Virus record (IMG/VR): IMGVR_UViG_3300003873_000083
Span: 1 to 29,553 of that record
Reading direction: 5' to 3' (one strand)
Length of the DNA stretch: 29,553 bases
Source: a virus
Shown here one piece after another: positions 1 to 7,830 of the stretch (position 1 is its first letter; every line of letters begins with the position of its first letter). The notes under the pieces are model-generated. The model was not told where the DNA came from. It saw nothing but the letters and a program-made list of their open reading frames with translations, and did no database searches. The translations under genes and the position numbers were made by a program.

Positions 1-73
1 AGTTCTTTATTCTCTTGTTTGGAAAGGACAGGAATCAATAAAGGTAACAAAATCAAACAATAGGAGGCATAAT
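1..73 (+). other. Leader of tail sheath gene and unresolved 3' end of the upstream gene
   Basis: Short stretch before the sheath gene. A strong ribosome binding site (AGGAGG, about 62-67) precedes the ATG at 74. The last codons of an upstream gene (by T4 order the large terminase, gp17) may end at the TAA at 39-41 or the TAG at 61-63. Both frames are open to the window edge and too short to identify. No TATAAATA late promoter is visible here. Confidence 0.5.
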
Positions 74-1821
74 ATGTCTTTACTTTCACCGGGCGTTCAA
101 GTCCAGGAGATAGATTTATCACAAATCGCTCCAACAGTTTCAAATAGTATAGCAGTTTTTTCAGGTGACTTTATAAGAGGTCCTGTAGGTCAGTACTTAT
201 CTGTTTCATCAGAATCAGATTTAGTATCTTTGTATGGTGAACCAAATAAGTTAAATTTTAATGATTGGTATCAGGCTAAAACTTTTCTAGATTACGGAGA
301 TAAACTTTTTATATCTAGAGCAAGTAATACAAATGGTTCATATGAAAAAATATCGGGTCTTACAGTATCAGCAGATGTCGCTTCTAGTACCTTAGTTGAT
401 GTTTCAGACGCATCATTAGTTAAAGTATCTGATTATATTTGTTTTGGAGATGCAACAGGTGTTATATTAACACCATATGTTGTTCAAAGTACTGATACAG
501 TAGCTAATACAATAACACTTGATAGAGATGTAGATATTACAATATCAGCAGATCCTAATGTATATTCATTTAGCTCAGCAGTAAATGCCGTTTATGATGC
601 AGTTCAAGATGCGGGTACAGAAGTACCTGTAATAGATTATGTAAGAACACAAATGCCTATCTTAAATTTTCATGATTTTGAAGATAAAGAACTTTCTATT
701 CCTATGAATAGTACAGAGTCTAAGCTTAAATTTTTGTCAAGAAATCCAGGATCTTGGGGTAATGGTATTGAGATAATAGTAGCTAAAAGTTCAGACTTTG
801 GTAAAGAAAAGCTTGCATTTGATGGTATATACTTAGATGATTTATTCGAATATGCTCCAGTAGGTAGTGAATTTGGTGTTGTTATAAGATACAATAAAGA
901 AATTCAAGAAATTTATACAGTATCATTTGATGAAAATGCAAAAGATTCTCAAAACCGTTCCATGTACGTAGAAACAGTTATTAATAGTGGTAGTTCTTTT
1001 ATATTTGTAAAAGATAACCCACAAAACACAAACGATATTAAAACTTACTTATATCCAGATAGTATAACATTAGTAAATGGTACAGATAGCCCTGTTGGAC
1101 TTGATGATTTAGTAGATGCTTACTCAATTTTTGATAATAAAGAAGCAACTGATGTAGATATTGTTATTGCTAATGAGTTAGATGGTGGTGTTTCTGCTAA
1201 AAACTTAGCTGAGACTAGAAAAGATTGTATGTGTTATATAGGTGCTAACTATAGCGATGTAGTGGGTAAGAAATCATCTGTTGCTGTTAGTAATCTAATA
1301 GCATGGAGAAAAACGGGATCTTTAAATTTTGATAGTATGTTTTGTGTATCTTGTCCTAACTACTTCTATGTATATAATAAGTACGCAGATAGATACGTAT
1401 GGGTAAATGTTGCAGGATCTACAGCTGGTCTTAGAGCAAGAACAAGTACTACAAGAGACGCATGGTGGTCAGAAGCGGGGTTAAATAGAGGTATTTACAA
1501 GAATGTTAAAAAACTCGCTTTTAACCCTTCACAAGCGCAAAGGGATTTAATGTACAAAAATGGTCTTAATCCAATTGTGAATTTTGCGGGTCAGGGTAAT
1601 GTATTATGGGGTAATAAAACTCTATTAAGTAAATCAAGCTCATTTAATCGTATAAATGTACGTAGCTTATTTAATGTATTGGAAAGAAGTCTTAGTAAAA
1701 TGGCTAAATATCAAGTGATGGAGTTTAATGATAGTTTTACAAGAAATCGTATTTCTAGTATTATTAAACCATTCTTAAGCACAGTTCAAGCTGGTAGAGG
1801 TATCCAAGATTATTTGGTGAT
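74..1821 (+). CDS. 18: Tail sheath protein (gp18-like), exon 1 of 3
   Basis: Contractile tail sheath subunit, which polymerises around the tail tube and contracts during DNA injection. Exon 1 encodes residues 1-582 plus two bases of codon 583. The N-terminus (SPGVQVQEIDLS) and the late segment FTRNRISSIIKPFL...GRGIQDYLVI are typical of T4-type sheaths. Read without splicing, the frame runs six more codons into intron sequence and stops at 1841-1843, losing the conserved C-terminal signature CDETNNTP. That signature lies in the right frame at 3105 onward. Joining 74-1821, 3104-3161 and 3442-3534 gives an uninterrupted 632-aa protein, close to T4 gp18 (659 aa). The start is fixed by AGGAGG at 62-67. 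Exon 1 ends in GGTGAT, which pairs with the intron guide GTCACC through the expected terminal U.G wobble. Family identity is near certain; the exact splice points are inferred from pairing and frame. Confidence 0.95.
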
Positions 1822-1912
1822 AAACAACACTGTCACCTTTTAATGGTAACATTAAAATAAAAAAGTTTTTTAATTGCTGGAAACTCTTGTTAGGCAACTG
1901 GTAGGAAATTTA

Positions 1913-1920
1913 TATAAATA
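1913..1920 (+). promoter_or_regulatory. T4-type late promoter inside intron 1
   Basis: Exact TATAAATA, the T4-family late promoter box, located between the P and Q elements and 71 nt before the endonuclease ATG. T4 intron endonuclease genes are known to be expressed from promoters inside the intron, so that the protein is made from a separate late transcript; the same logic fits here. Confidence 0.6.
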
Positions 1921-1991
1921 AACTAATAATCCAGTTGATAGAGACAATCAGCAGCGAATATATAAACAAACAAAAAAATGGAGTGAGACCC

Positions 1992-2882
1992 ATGAATATT
2001 TACATTATAACTAACATTATAAATTCAAAACAATATGTTGGTATAACAACAAGGACAATAACTGAGCGATTTAGAGGACATAAATATACTGCAGGTAAGA
2101 ACACAGGATATTATTTACACAATGCTATGAGAAAATATGGTTTTAATAATTTTGTTATAAAATTATTAGATACTACAGATAGTATAGATGAATTAAAAGA
2201 AAAAGAAATATTTTATATAAAAAAATATGATACATATAAACATGGATATAATCTAACAAAAGGTGGGGATTTTTCTTCTAACAAAGGGTACGTTATAGCT
2301 TTAGATAAAAACAATAATATTTTGCGAATTCCTATAACAGAGTTTGTAGAACGCAGTGATTTAGTTTCTATAAATAAAAATAAAATTACTGTCTTTAAAA
2401 ACGATGAACGTATACGTGTTACAACAGACGAATATAGAAATAAATATTTTAATGAAGGTTGGCGAAGTAAAAATTATGGTTTTACAGTAGTTAAGGATAA
2501 AAATGGAAATTGTGTACGAATAAAATCAAGTGATTTTGATAAAAATATCCATAAAGGAGTGTCATATGGTACTCAGATATATTTTAATCCCTTAACACAA
2601 ACATTTGAATCATTGAAACCACACGAAGTTGATAAATTTATTTATTTCAATAAATTAAAATTAAAATACATAGTATATGATAGTAATGATGAGATTATAA
2701 ATATTTCTATGTCAAAAGCAATTGATCCTGAGTTTGGTGGGAACCAGTTTAGATATTTGATAAATAGAAATAAAGATTTTAACACATTAGTGTTAACAGA
2801 GAAGGTATTTTTAAAATTAAAACCAAAAAATAGAAATTATGATTTTTTAGGATATAAATTAGAAAAATTAAAATATAAATAA
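1992..2882 (+). CDS. Intron-encoded GIY-YIG homing endonuclease
   Basis: A 296-aa protein inside intron 1 that probably cuts intronless sheath alleles to start intron homing. The N-terminal GIY-YIG nuclease domain spans about residues 2-93: Y4 in NIYIITN, YVG at 15-17, the catalytic-type arginine in ERFRGH (R26/R28), the metal-binding glutamate in ELKEKEIFYI (E70/E72), and GYNLTKGGD at 85-93. The remaining 200 residues are Lys/Asn-rich, consistent with a DNA-binding region, but no named module is clear. I chose the ATG at 1992, preceded by GGAGTGAG; an in-frame TTG at 1935 would add 19 residues overlapping the Q element and is less likely. A late promoter box lies 71 nt upstream. The family is clear; the target site is inferred from intron location. 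Confidence 0.9.
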   Translation: MNIYIITNIINSKQYVGITTRTITERFRGHKYTAGKNTGYYLHNAMRKYGFNNFVIKLLDTTDSIDELKEKEIFYIKKYDTYKHGYNLTKGGDFSSNKGYVIALDKNNNILRIPITEFVERSDLVSINKNKITVFKNDERIRVTTDEYRNKYFNEGWRSKNYGFTVVKDKNGNCVRIKSSDFDKNIHKGVSYGTQIYFNPLTQTFESLKPHEVDKFIYFNKLKLKYIVYDSNDEIINISMSKAIDPEFGGNQFRYLINRNKDFNTLVLTEKVFLKLKPKNRNYDFLGYKLEKLKYK

Positions 2883-3103
2883 CATATGACCGAGATGTCT
2901 TAAAACTATTTTGTTTATATAACGTTCAACGACCAGGGTATTACACCCGTACACTCAAGTGAGTGGAAATGGAAACCAACCTAACTAGTCTCACACCTTT
3001 TTTAAGGATAGCGGTTGAAGATATGGTCTGATCTATATGGAGACATATAGTTGCAGGTAAAGCTGCAGATTTAGAAGTAACGAATCTAAATTGAACACAA
3101 ATG

Positions 3104-3161
3104 ATGTGATGAAACAAATAACACCCCAGATGTAATATCTAGGAATGAGTTAATTGTGGAT
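3104..3161 (+). CDS. 18: Tail sheath protein, exon 2 (58 nt)
   Basis: Tiny middle exon encoding the last base of codon 583 and residues 584-602, CDETNNTPDVISRNELIVD, which is the most conserved signature of T4-type sheath C-termini. It is flanked on both sides by group I introns. In-frame translation continues directly into a stop (TAA at 3162-3164, the first bases of intron 2), so splicing is needed to reach exon 3. Its last six bases (TGGAT with preceding G) form the P1 helix of intron 2. Confidence 0.93.
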
Positions 3162-3441
3162 TAAATGAAGGTTCACATAAAAGTTTTCTAATTGCTGGAA
3201 CATCTTACCATTAAGTTGAAGACAATCAGCAGCTAAGATTAAAAACAATTGTTTTTAATAAAGTTCAACGACTATCGAAAAGGGTATTTACCACTTAGTA
3301 GAGTACACTATAAGCTAATGATAGTGGAAACGGAAACTATTCTGTATAAGCAGAATAAAGATATAGTCTAATCTATGTGGAAACATATAGCAGAGTTAAA
3401 AGCTCGGTATAAATTGTTGCGAATTTATGCGAATATGAATG
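3162..3441 (+). ncRNA. Group I intron 2 in tail sheath gene (ORF-less, 280 nt)
   Basis: Second group I intron, closely related to intron 1 but without an ORF. P (AATTGCTGGAACA, 3190-3202), Q (ACAATCAGCAGC, 3222-3233), R (GTTCAACGACTA, 3263-3274) and S (AAGATATAGTCTA, 3358-3370) are all present. P7 pairs GACTA with TAGTC, a compensatory change relative to GACCA/TGGTC in intron 1. P9 is CTATGTG-GAAA-CATATAG with a GNRA loop. P1 pairs exon TGTGGAT with guide GTTCACA, with U3161.G at the cut site, and exon 3 TTTCAT can pair with ATGAAG at the 5' end as P10. The intron ends with G3441. Confidence 0.93.
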
Positions 3442-3534
3442 ATTTTCATAAAACCTACATATGTAGCGGAATTTATAAAATTACGATTCACAAATGCAGG
3501 CACAAACAGTTTTGCAACTATAACAGGTGCTTAG
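3442..3534 (+). CDS. 18: Tail sheath protein, exon 3 (C-terminus)
   Basis: Encodes the last 30 residues of the sheath, beginning IFIKPTYVAEFIKLRF and ending at TAG 3532-3534. The pattern D-I-F-I-K-P across the exon 2/3 junction matches the conserved IYIKPA...INFI segment of T4-type sheaths. A different frame through this segment (3375-3584) is open only by chance. Confidence 0.92.
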   Translation: MFIKPTYVAEFIKLRFTNAGTNSFATITGA

Positions 3535-3540
3535 CTAAAA

Positions 3541-3570
3541 TAAAGACCAATCTTTGCGGGTTGGTCTTTA
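3541..3570 (+). terminator. Hairpin terminator after tail sheath gene
   Basis: Perfect 10-bp inverted repeat (TAAAGACCAA / TTGGTCTTTA) with a 10-nt loop, seven bases after the sheath stop codon. The descending arm ends in TTTA but no longer U-tract follows, so termination may be partial. The rest of the gap up to 3642 holds nothing I can recognise. Confidence 0.55.
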
Positions 3571-3642
3571 TACTGTACATATAAGATCCAATACCAAAAC
3601 AGATGAATTTAAAATTAATGTTATCAGAAAGATTATCATAAA

Positions 3643-5370
3643 ATGACAATAGAAAAGATTCTACCAATACTTATAAACTCTAAAAAAAGACTAGAAGGTC
3701 AAAGACTAAAAGAAAAATGGTTTTTAAAAAGAGGCTACACAGAAGAATATAATTTTTTAAAAAATAAGAATATAACAGATACTAAATCATTGTATATGTA
3801 TATAACAGGTGAAACCGATAGATGTGAGTGTGGATCTCTACGACGATTTATATCATATAAAGATGGTTTTAAGCAACATTGTGAAAAATGTGCTAGAACT
3901 AAATTTAATCATATGAAAAAATTGTCAGAATTCAACTTTGCTAAAAAAGATTTGAAATTTGAACTAAGAAAATTTTTGAAAAATGATATAAAAAAACTAA
4001 AAACAGGTGAAAAATATAGTTCAACTAAAATAGTCATGAACCCCAAAATTATCCAAAAAGTTATAGAAAGCACACATTATCTTGATAAAGATGTTAAAAT
4101 AAACGAGAGATTGTATCATATTGAGCATGATATAAAAGAAGTACAAGTTTGTATAAATTGCGGAATACCTTTAGATAATTTTATTAGCACACAAGTTGGG
4201 TATTATTCAGATTATTGTAAAAAAAATAAGTGTGCTATAAAATTTAAAGATACTAGTACTATATCTAAAGGTATAAAACATTCAAAATACCCAATGCTGG
4301 TAAGTAAGTTTAAAAATGCAATATCTAAATTATCACACGATGATGAATACCAGTACAACTTATTTACAGAAGAAGAATATTTAAATGATAGTGCTAAAAT
4401 AAAAATTAAGCATAAATGTGGATATGAATATGATATAGATATAGGGTACCAAGGACATTTTAAATGTCCTAAATGTTTCCCGATAAGATCTAAAAAACAA
4501 TACGAAATATATGAATTTTTAAGAGAATATACTGATATAAAATTTAACGATCGAAAGCTAATTCGACCTTTAGAGCTTGATATATTAACAGATAAGTTTG
4601 CTATTGAATATGATAGTTTAACATTTCACAGTACGGGTAATAGCGCATTACAATATTTAAATTTTAAAGCAGAAAAACCTAATAAACATGTTTATAAAAC
4701 AGAGTTATGTGAAAATAAAAGTGTGCAATTGTTTAGAATTTTTAGTAATGAATGGTTTCAAAAACAAGATATATGGAAGAGCATTATACTTCATAGACTA
4801 GGAATATCAAGTAAAATATTTGCAAGAAAATGTGAAATTAATGAAATAGATACTAAAACATCTAAAGAATTTTTACAGAATAATCATCTTCAAGGTTCTA
4901 TAAATGCTTCTGTCAGAATAGGTTTGTTCTATAAAAATAATTTAGTTCAAGTTATGACTTTCTGTAAATCTAGATTTAATAAAAAATATCAATATGAACT
5001 ACTAAGAATGTGCTCTAAATTGGATTATACTGTAATAGGAGGTGCATCCAAACTACTTAAATATTTTGAACGAAATTATAAACCAGATTCTATAATCAGT
5101 TATGCTAATAGAAGATGGTCTCAAGGTAATGTATATAAAATACTGGGTTTTGAGTTTATACACAATTCAAAACCTAACTATTTTTACTTTAAAGGTGATG
5201 ATTGTTCAAGTTTATTCTCTAGAAACCAATTCCAAAAACACCTACTAAAAAATAAATTAACAATATTTAAACCTGAACTAACAGAGACTGAGAATATGTA
5301 TTTAAACGGATACAGAAAAATATATGATTGTGGAGATAAAGTATATGTTAAGGAATATATAAATACCTAA
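3643..5370 (+). CDS. Hef-like free-standing homing endonuclease (Vsr/EDxHD nuclease fold)
   Basis: A 575-aa protein of the free-standing phage homing endonuclease type resembling Hef of T4-related phages. Visible parts: Cys-rich knuckles at about 60-83 (CECG...CEKC), 170 (CINC) and 261-278 (CGYEY...CPKC); a Vsr-like/PD-(D/E)XK nuclease core with PLELDIL at about 309 and AIEYDSLTFHS at 321-331 (E-Y-D...H, as in EDxHD homing enzymes), followed by KTELCENK...RIFSNEW; then a C-terminal domain from about 394 (ARKCEINEI) containing GGASKLLKYFE and ISYANRRW. The same C-terminal domain recurs in the 960-aa protein downstream. It sits between sheath and portal genes without its own recognisable late promoter, and its ATG has only a weak upstream AGAAAG. 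Its 3' end carries the late promoter for portal. The nuclease family is well supported; cleavage target is unknown. Confidence 0.85.
   Translation: MTIEKILPILINSKKRLEGQRLKEKWFLKRGYTEEYNFLKNKNITDTKSLYMYITGETDRCECGSLRRFISYKDGFKQHCEKCARTKFNHMKKLSEFNFAKKDLKFELRKFLKNDIKKLKTGEKYSSTKIVMNPKIIQKVIESTHYLDKDVKINERLYHIEHDIKEVQVCINCGIPLDNFISTQVGYYSDYCKKNKCAIKFKDTSTISKGIKHSKYPMLVSKFKNAISKLSHDDEYQYNLFTEEEYLNDSAKIKIKHKCGYEYDIDIGYQGHFKCPKCFPIRSKKQYEIYEFLREYTDIKFNDRKLIRPLELDILTDKFAIEYDSLTFHSTGNSALQYLNFKAEKPNKHVYKTELCENKSVQLFRIFSNEWFQKQDIWKSIILHRLGISSKIFARKCEINEIDTKTSKEFLQNNHLQGSINASVRIGLFYKNNLVQVMTFCKSRFNKKYQYELLRMCSKLDYTVIGGASKLLKYFERNYKPDSIISYANRRWSQGNVYKILGFEFIHNSKPNYFYFKGDDCSSLFSRNQFQKHLLKNKLTIFKPELTETENMYLNGYRKIYDCGDKVYVKEYINT
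5358..5365 (+). promoter_or_regulatory. T4-type late promoter for portal gene
   Basis: Exact TATAAATA 17 nt before the portal ATG, embedded in the last codons of the Hef-like gene. The following CCTAAAAAGG supplies stop codon and ribosome binding site. Confidence 0.75.
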
Positions 5371-5382
5371 AAAGGCTATATA

Positions 5383-6861
5383 ATGAATTTAATAGAAGCT
5401 CTAAAATCTTTTTTATCAAAAAAAGAAGTACAATCAACAGAGCAAGAAAAACATGTAATTGATGATTATTCGGTAGATGATACTATTGGTACAGGAGCAT
5501 TTTTCGACGGTACTAAATCTGGTTCTATACTATCATTTACGGGTAAGGATAAATCTTTCTTAGAAAAACAAAAAGCTAAAATAATGACTTACAGAAACCT
5601 TACACATCAAGAAGAGGTGCAAGATGCCTTAGATGAAATTGTAAACGAAATTGTATATACTAATGAGAAAGAAATAATAAAAATTAGTATAAATGAAACT
5701 AATGAAAAAATAGTACAAGCTATAGAAGATGCATTCAAGAAGATAACAAGATTACTAAATGTTAAGAAGAATTTATATGGTCTTGTAAGACAAACTTATA
5801 TAGATGGTCAGATAAACTTATTTACTCAATACAATGATAACCAGAAAGAAGGTCTTTCTAAAATTGGCTTGCTAGATCCTATATATTTTTACTACGATCC
5901 AAAAGAAGACTTGTACAAATACAAAGAGCAAAATGATTATAGTGGTATTAGTACAAATGACGAAGTAGTAACATATCAAAAAGAAGAGATAGTAAGAAAT
6001 ACTTTTGGATTAAGATCGGGTCCTGTTATATTAAGTTACTTAGAAAATGCTATAAAACCAATCAACCAGTTAAGAGCCCTAGAAGATTTATTAATACCGA
6101 TGAGATTTAGCAGAAGTATTAGCAGAAGGGTATTTAACGTAGATACAGGTGAACTAAGCTATTCTAAATCAGAAGAAGTAATGGGTGAGATGGCTAAGAA
6201 ATTTAAGTACAAAAAATTCTATAACACCGAAACAGGTGAAATTACGAATCAACAACATATCACAAGCATGGTAGAAGATTATTGGTTTGCTAATAGAGCA
6301 GGTGGTAAAGGTACACAAGTTGATCTACTAGACGAAACAGGTAATTTAGGTGAACTCGGAGATATTATGTATTTCAAAAAGAAATCATATACAGCTTTAA
6401 AAGTACCATTAGACAGAATAGCAGATAATCAAGATGCTCAAGAATTTGATTATGATGCTACGCAAACTAATCACGATGAGTTAAAATTTTTCTACTTTAT
6501 AAGTAGAGTACGGGGTGTATATGTAGAAGTATTTAATGAGCTGCTACGAAGAGAATTAATAAGCACAGAAGTACTAACTAATGAAAATTACGAAGAGTAC
6601 AAAGAAAAAATAGAAATAAATTTTGTATCAGAAAGTATTTTCGTAGAAAAAATGAAATTAAATTTATTTAGCTCTAAGTTAGAAATATATGCGACTCTTG
6701 CTGAATATGCAGGAAAGTTATTTCCAGTAGCTAAGATACTTAAAGACGTATTTGGTTTTAACGATGAGGAAATTAAAGAGAATTTTGATGAAATAGAAAA
6801 GGAATCTAAAAATAAAATGTTCGCTAGTTTCTATCAAAAAGAAGATGATAGTAGTTATTAA
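5383..6861 (+). CDS. 20: Portal protein (gp20-like)
   Basis: Portal vertex subunit of the head, forming the dodecameric ring through which DNA is packaged and to which the neck attaches. The protein has 492 aa (T4 gp20 has 524). Typical gp20 features are the early helix segment TYRNLTHQEEVQDALDEIV (about 69-87) and the later PLDRIADNQDAQEFDYD (about 343-359), where T4-type portals have a related signature. A late promoter lies 17 nt upstream and AAAAGG serves as ribosome binding site. Next comes a small gene behind its own late promoter. In T4 the sheath and portal genes are separated only by gene 19; here gene 19 has moved downstream and a Hef gene takes that position. Confidence 0.95.
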   Translation: MNLIEALKSFLSKKEVQSTEQEKHVIDDYSVDDTIGTGAFFDGTKSGSILSFTGKDKSFLEKQKAKIMTYRNLTHQEEVQDALDEIVNEIVYTNEKEIIKISINETNEKIVQAIEDAFKKITRLLNVKKNLYGLVRQTYIDGQINLFTQYNDNQKEGLSKIGLLDPIYFYYDPKEDLYKYKEQNDYSGISTNDEVVTYQKEEIVRNTFGLRSGPVILSYLENAIKPINQLRALEDLLIPMRFSRSISRRVFNVDTGELSYSKSEEVMGEMAKKFKYKKFYNTETGEITNQQHITSMVEDYWFANRAGGKGTQVDLLDETGNLGELGDIMYFKKKSYTALKVPLDRIADNQDAQEFDYDATQTNHDELKFFYFISRVRGVYVEVFNELLRRELISTEVLTNENYEEYKEKIEINFVSESIFVEKMKLNLFSSKLEIYATLAEYAGKLFPVAKILKDVFGFNDEEIKENFDEIEKESKNKMFASFYQKEDDSSY

Positions 6862-6865
6862 AAAA

Positions 6866-6873
6866 TATAAATA
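6866..6873 (+). promoter_or_regulatory. T4-type late promoter
   Basis: Exact TATAAATA 19 nt before the ATG at 6893, followed by AAAAAAGGAG as ribosome binding site. Confidence 0.75.
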
Positions 6874-6892
6874 AATAAAAAAGGAGTACAAT

Positions 6893-7114
6893 ATGTACAT
6901 AGCTAAAAAATATTTCGAAACAAGATTTAATAGAGTTTTTAAAAAAGATGAGATAGTACCTGATGAAATTGCTAAATATTACTTGAGAGATGTAGAGTTA
7001 AAAGAAGGTGAGTTGTTAGTTGAAGATCCGTCTGAAGTACAAGTATCTAAAGAAATATCTAAAGAAGATAAAGATATCAAAAAATCTAAAAAAACAAAGA
7101 AGATTAAAAAATAA
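6893..7114 (+). CDS. Small hypothetical protein between portal and neck genes
   Basis: A 73-aa protein I do not recognise. It begins MYIAKKYFETRFNRVF, has an acidic middle (EGELLVEDPSE) and ends in a Lys-rich tail (KKSKKTKKIKK). It has a strong ribosome binding site (AAGGAG) and late promoter, and its TAA overlaps the ATG of the next gene by one base (TAATG), so it is very probably translated and coupled. In T4 the place after portal is taken by small head-core genes 67 and 68, but no sequence match is evident. Confidence 0.8.
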   Translation: MYIAKKYFETRFNRVFKKDEIVPDEIAKYYLRDVELKEGELLVEDPSEVQVSKEISKEDKDIKKSKKTKKIKK

Positions 7115-7821
7115 TGATAAAAAACAATGATGATTTAGTTGACTACATAAAGCGCAAACTTGGATACCCATCAGTTCGTGTAGAGGTTACAGATGACCAA
7201 CTTCAAGATTGTATTGACTATAGCATTAAAGAGTTTAGTTCATTCGCTCTAGATGGTGAATTACAAGAAGTGGTAATATTAACGGTAGATGGTACCGGTA
7301 ACTATGATTTACCACCATTTATAACTAGCATCAAAGCTGTTAGAAGTATAAGTAACTTTAGTAATTATGGTTCCAATTATGTACCTGATAGGTGGAGTGA
7401 GTTATATAATAACATGTTTAGTAACTCTGCTATTGGTATTACAGCTATAGTAACAATATCTAGCGAGTTATCTATTTTTCAGAAATATATGACCAGAGAG
7501 ATAAATTATAGCTTCAACGAGTATAAAGCTAAGCTTAGATTGTTTGAGAAATATTCTGGTAACTTACTAGTGCATTACACATACGAATACACTCCTGATA
7601 GAGTAGATAAAATATTTAACCAGCAGTGGGTAAAAGATATGGCTGTAGCTCAAGCACGAATGATACAAAGTACAGTAACTGGTAAGTACAACGCACCTTT
7701 AGTTGGTGGTAGTACTGTAAATTATGATAATATGAGATCATTGGCAGAGTCTGAAATAGAGAGTCTTAGAGATCAGTTATTTTCAAAATATGGTGGTCCT
7801 GCACCTATATTAATAGCCTAG
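7114..7821 (+). CDS. Neck/head-completion protein (gp13-like)
   Basis: A 235-aa virion protein. The N-terminus (DDLVDYIKRKLGYPSVRVEVTD, with DDQLQDCIDYSI following) matches the recurrent N-terminal pattern of neck proteins of T4-like phages, in which a short helix and the D-D-Q-L-x-D motif precede a two-helix segment. The C-terminal part (FNQQWVKDMAVAQARMI, then LVGGSTVNYDNMRSLAESEIESLRDQL) also resembles these proteins, with a W-x-K-x-x-A helix, a glycine-rich loop and a final acidic helix. Such proteins close the filled head beneath the portal. It is coupled to the preceding gene by TAATG. The gp13 assignment is from remembered family patterns and could be wrong; a structural neck role is likely. 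Confidence 0.58.
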   Translation: MIKNNDDLVDYIKRKLGYPSVRVEVTDDQLQDCIDYSIKEFSSFALDGELQEVVILTVDGTGNYDLPPFITSIKAVRSISNFSNYGSNYVPDRWSELYNNMFSNSAIGITAIVTISSELSIFQKYMTREINYSFNEYKAKLRLFEKYSGNLLVHYTYEYTPDRVDKIFNQQWVKDMAVAQARMIQSTVTGKYNAPLVGGSTVNYDNMRSLAESEIESLRDQLFSKYGGPAPILIA

Positions 7822-7830
7822 GAGAAAAAA

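Larger units (their letters stand above)
1822..3103 (+). ncRNA. Group I intron 1 in tail sheath gene, with intronic GIY-YIG ORF
   Basis: Self-splicing group I intron of 1282 nt. Visible core elements, in order, are P (AATTGCTGGAAAC, 1872-1884), Q (ACAATCAGCAGC, 1944-1955), R (GTTCAACGACCA, 2924-2935) and S (GAAGATATGGTCTG, 3017-3030). The P7 pairing is GACCA with TGGTC. A P9 hairpin CTATATG-GAGA-CATATAG with a GNRA loop follows S. P1 forms between exon end GGTGAT (1816-1821) and GTCACC (about 1832-1837), with U.G at the splice site. The last intron base is G3103, as the family requires. The endonuclease ORF lies between Q and R, i.e. in a peripheral loop (P6 region). The core resembles subgroup IA introns of phages; that subgroup label is an inference. 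Confidence 0.93.

Noticed and set aside
670-894. Minus-strand open frames, such as 670-894, 9189-9578, 10863-11195, 12348-12665, 17819-18121 and 28276-28518
   Set aside because: All lie opposite strongly supported + strand genes, have low-complexity or unlikely compositions, and lack ribosome binding sites.
1822-1843. Natural sheath C-terminus at 1843
   Set aside because: These codons are the first bases of intron 1; the conserved CDETNNTP signature follows only after splicing.
1935-1991. TTG start for the intron endonuclease
   Set aside because: It would overlap the Q element of the intron core and has no clear ribosome binding site; ATG 1992 begins right at the GIY-YIG domain with GGAGTGAG before it.
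2874-2881. TATAAATA at the end of the GIY-YIG ORF
   Set aside because: No gene start follows within a useful distance; the next sequence is intron core. In such AT-rich DNA a chance match is likely.
3375-3584. 69-aa open frame across the end of intron 2
   Set aside because: It runs through intron 2 P9 and then through sheath exon 3 in the wrong frame. Exon 3 in the correct frame encodes the conserved sheath C-terminus.
3604-3642. Tiny ORF MNLKLMLSERLS before the first Hef gene
   Set aside because: Too short, with no ribosome binding site and no recognisable pattern.
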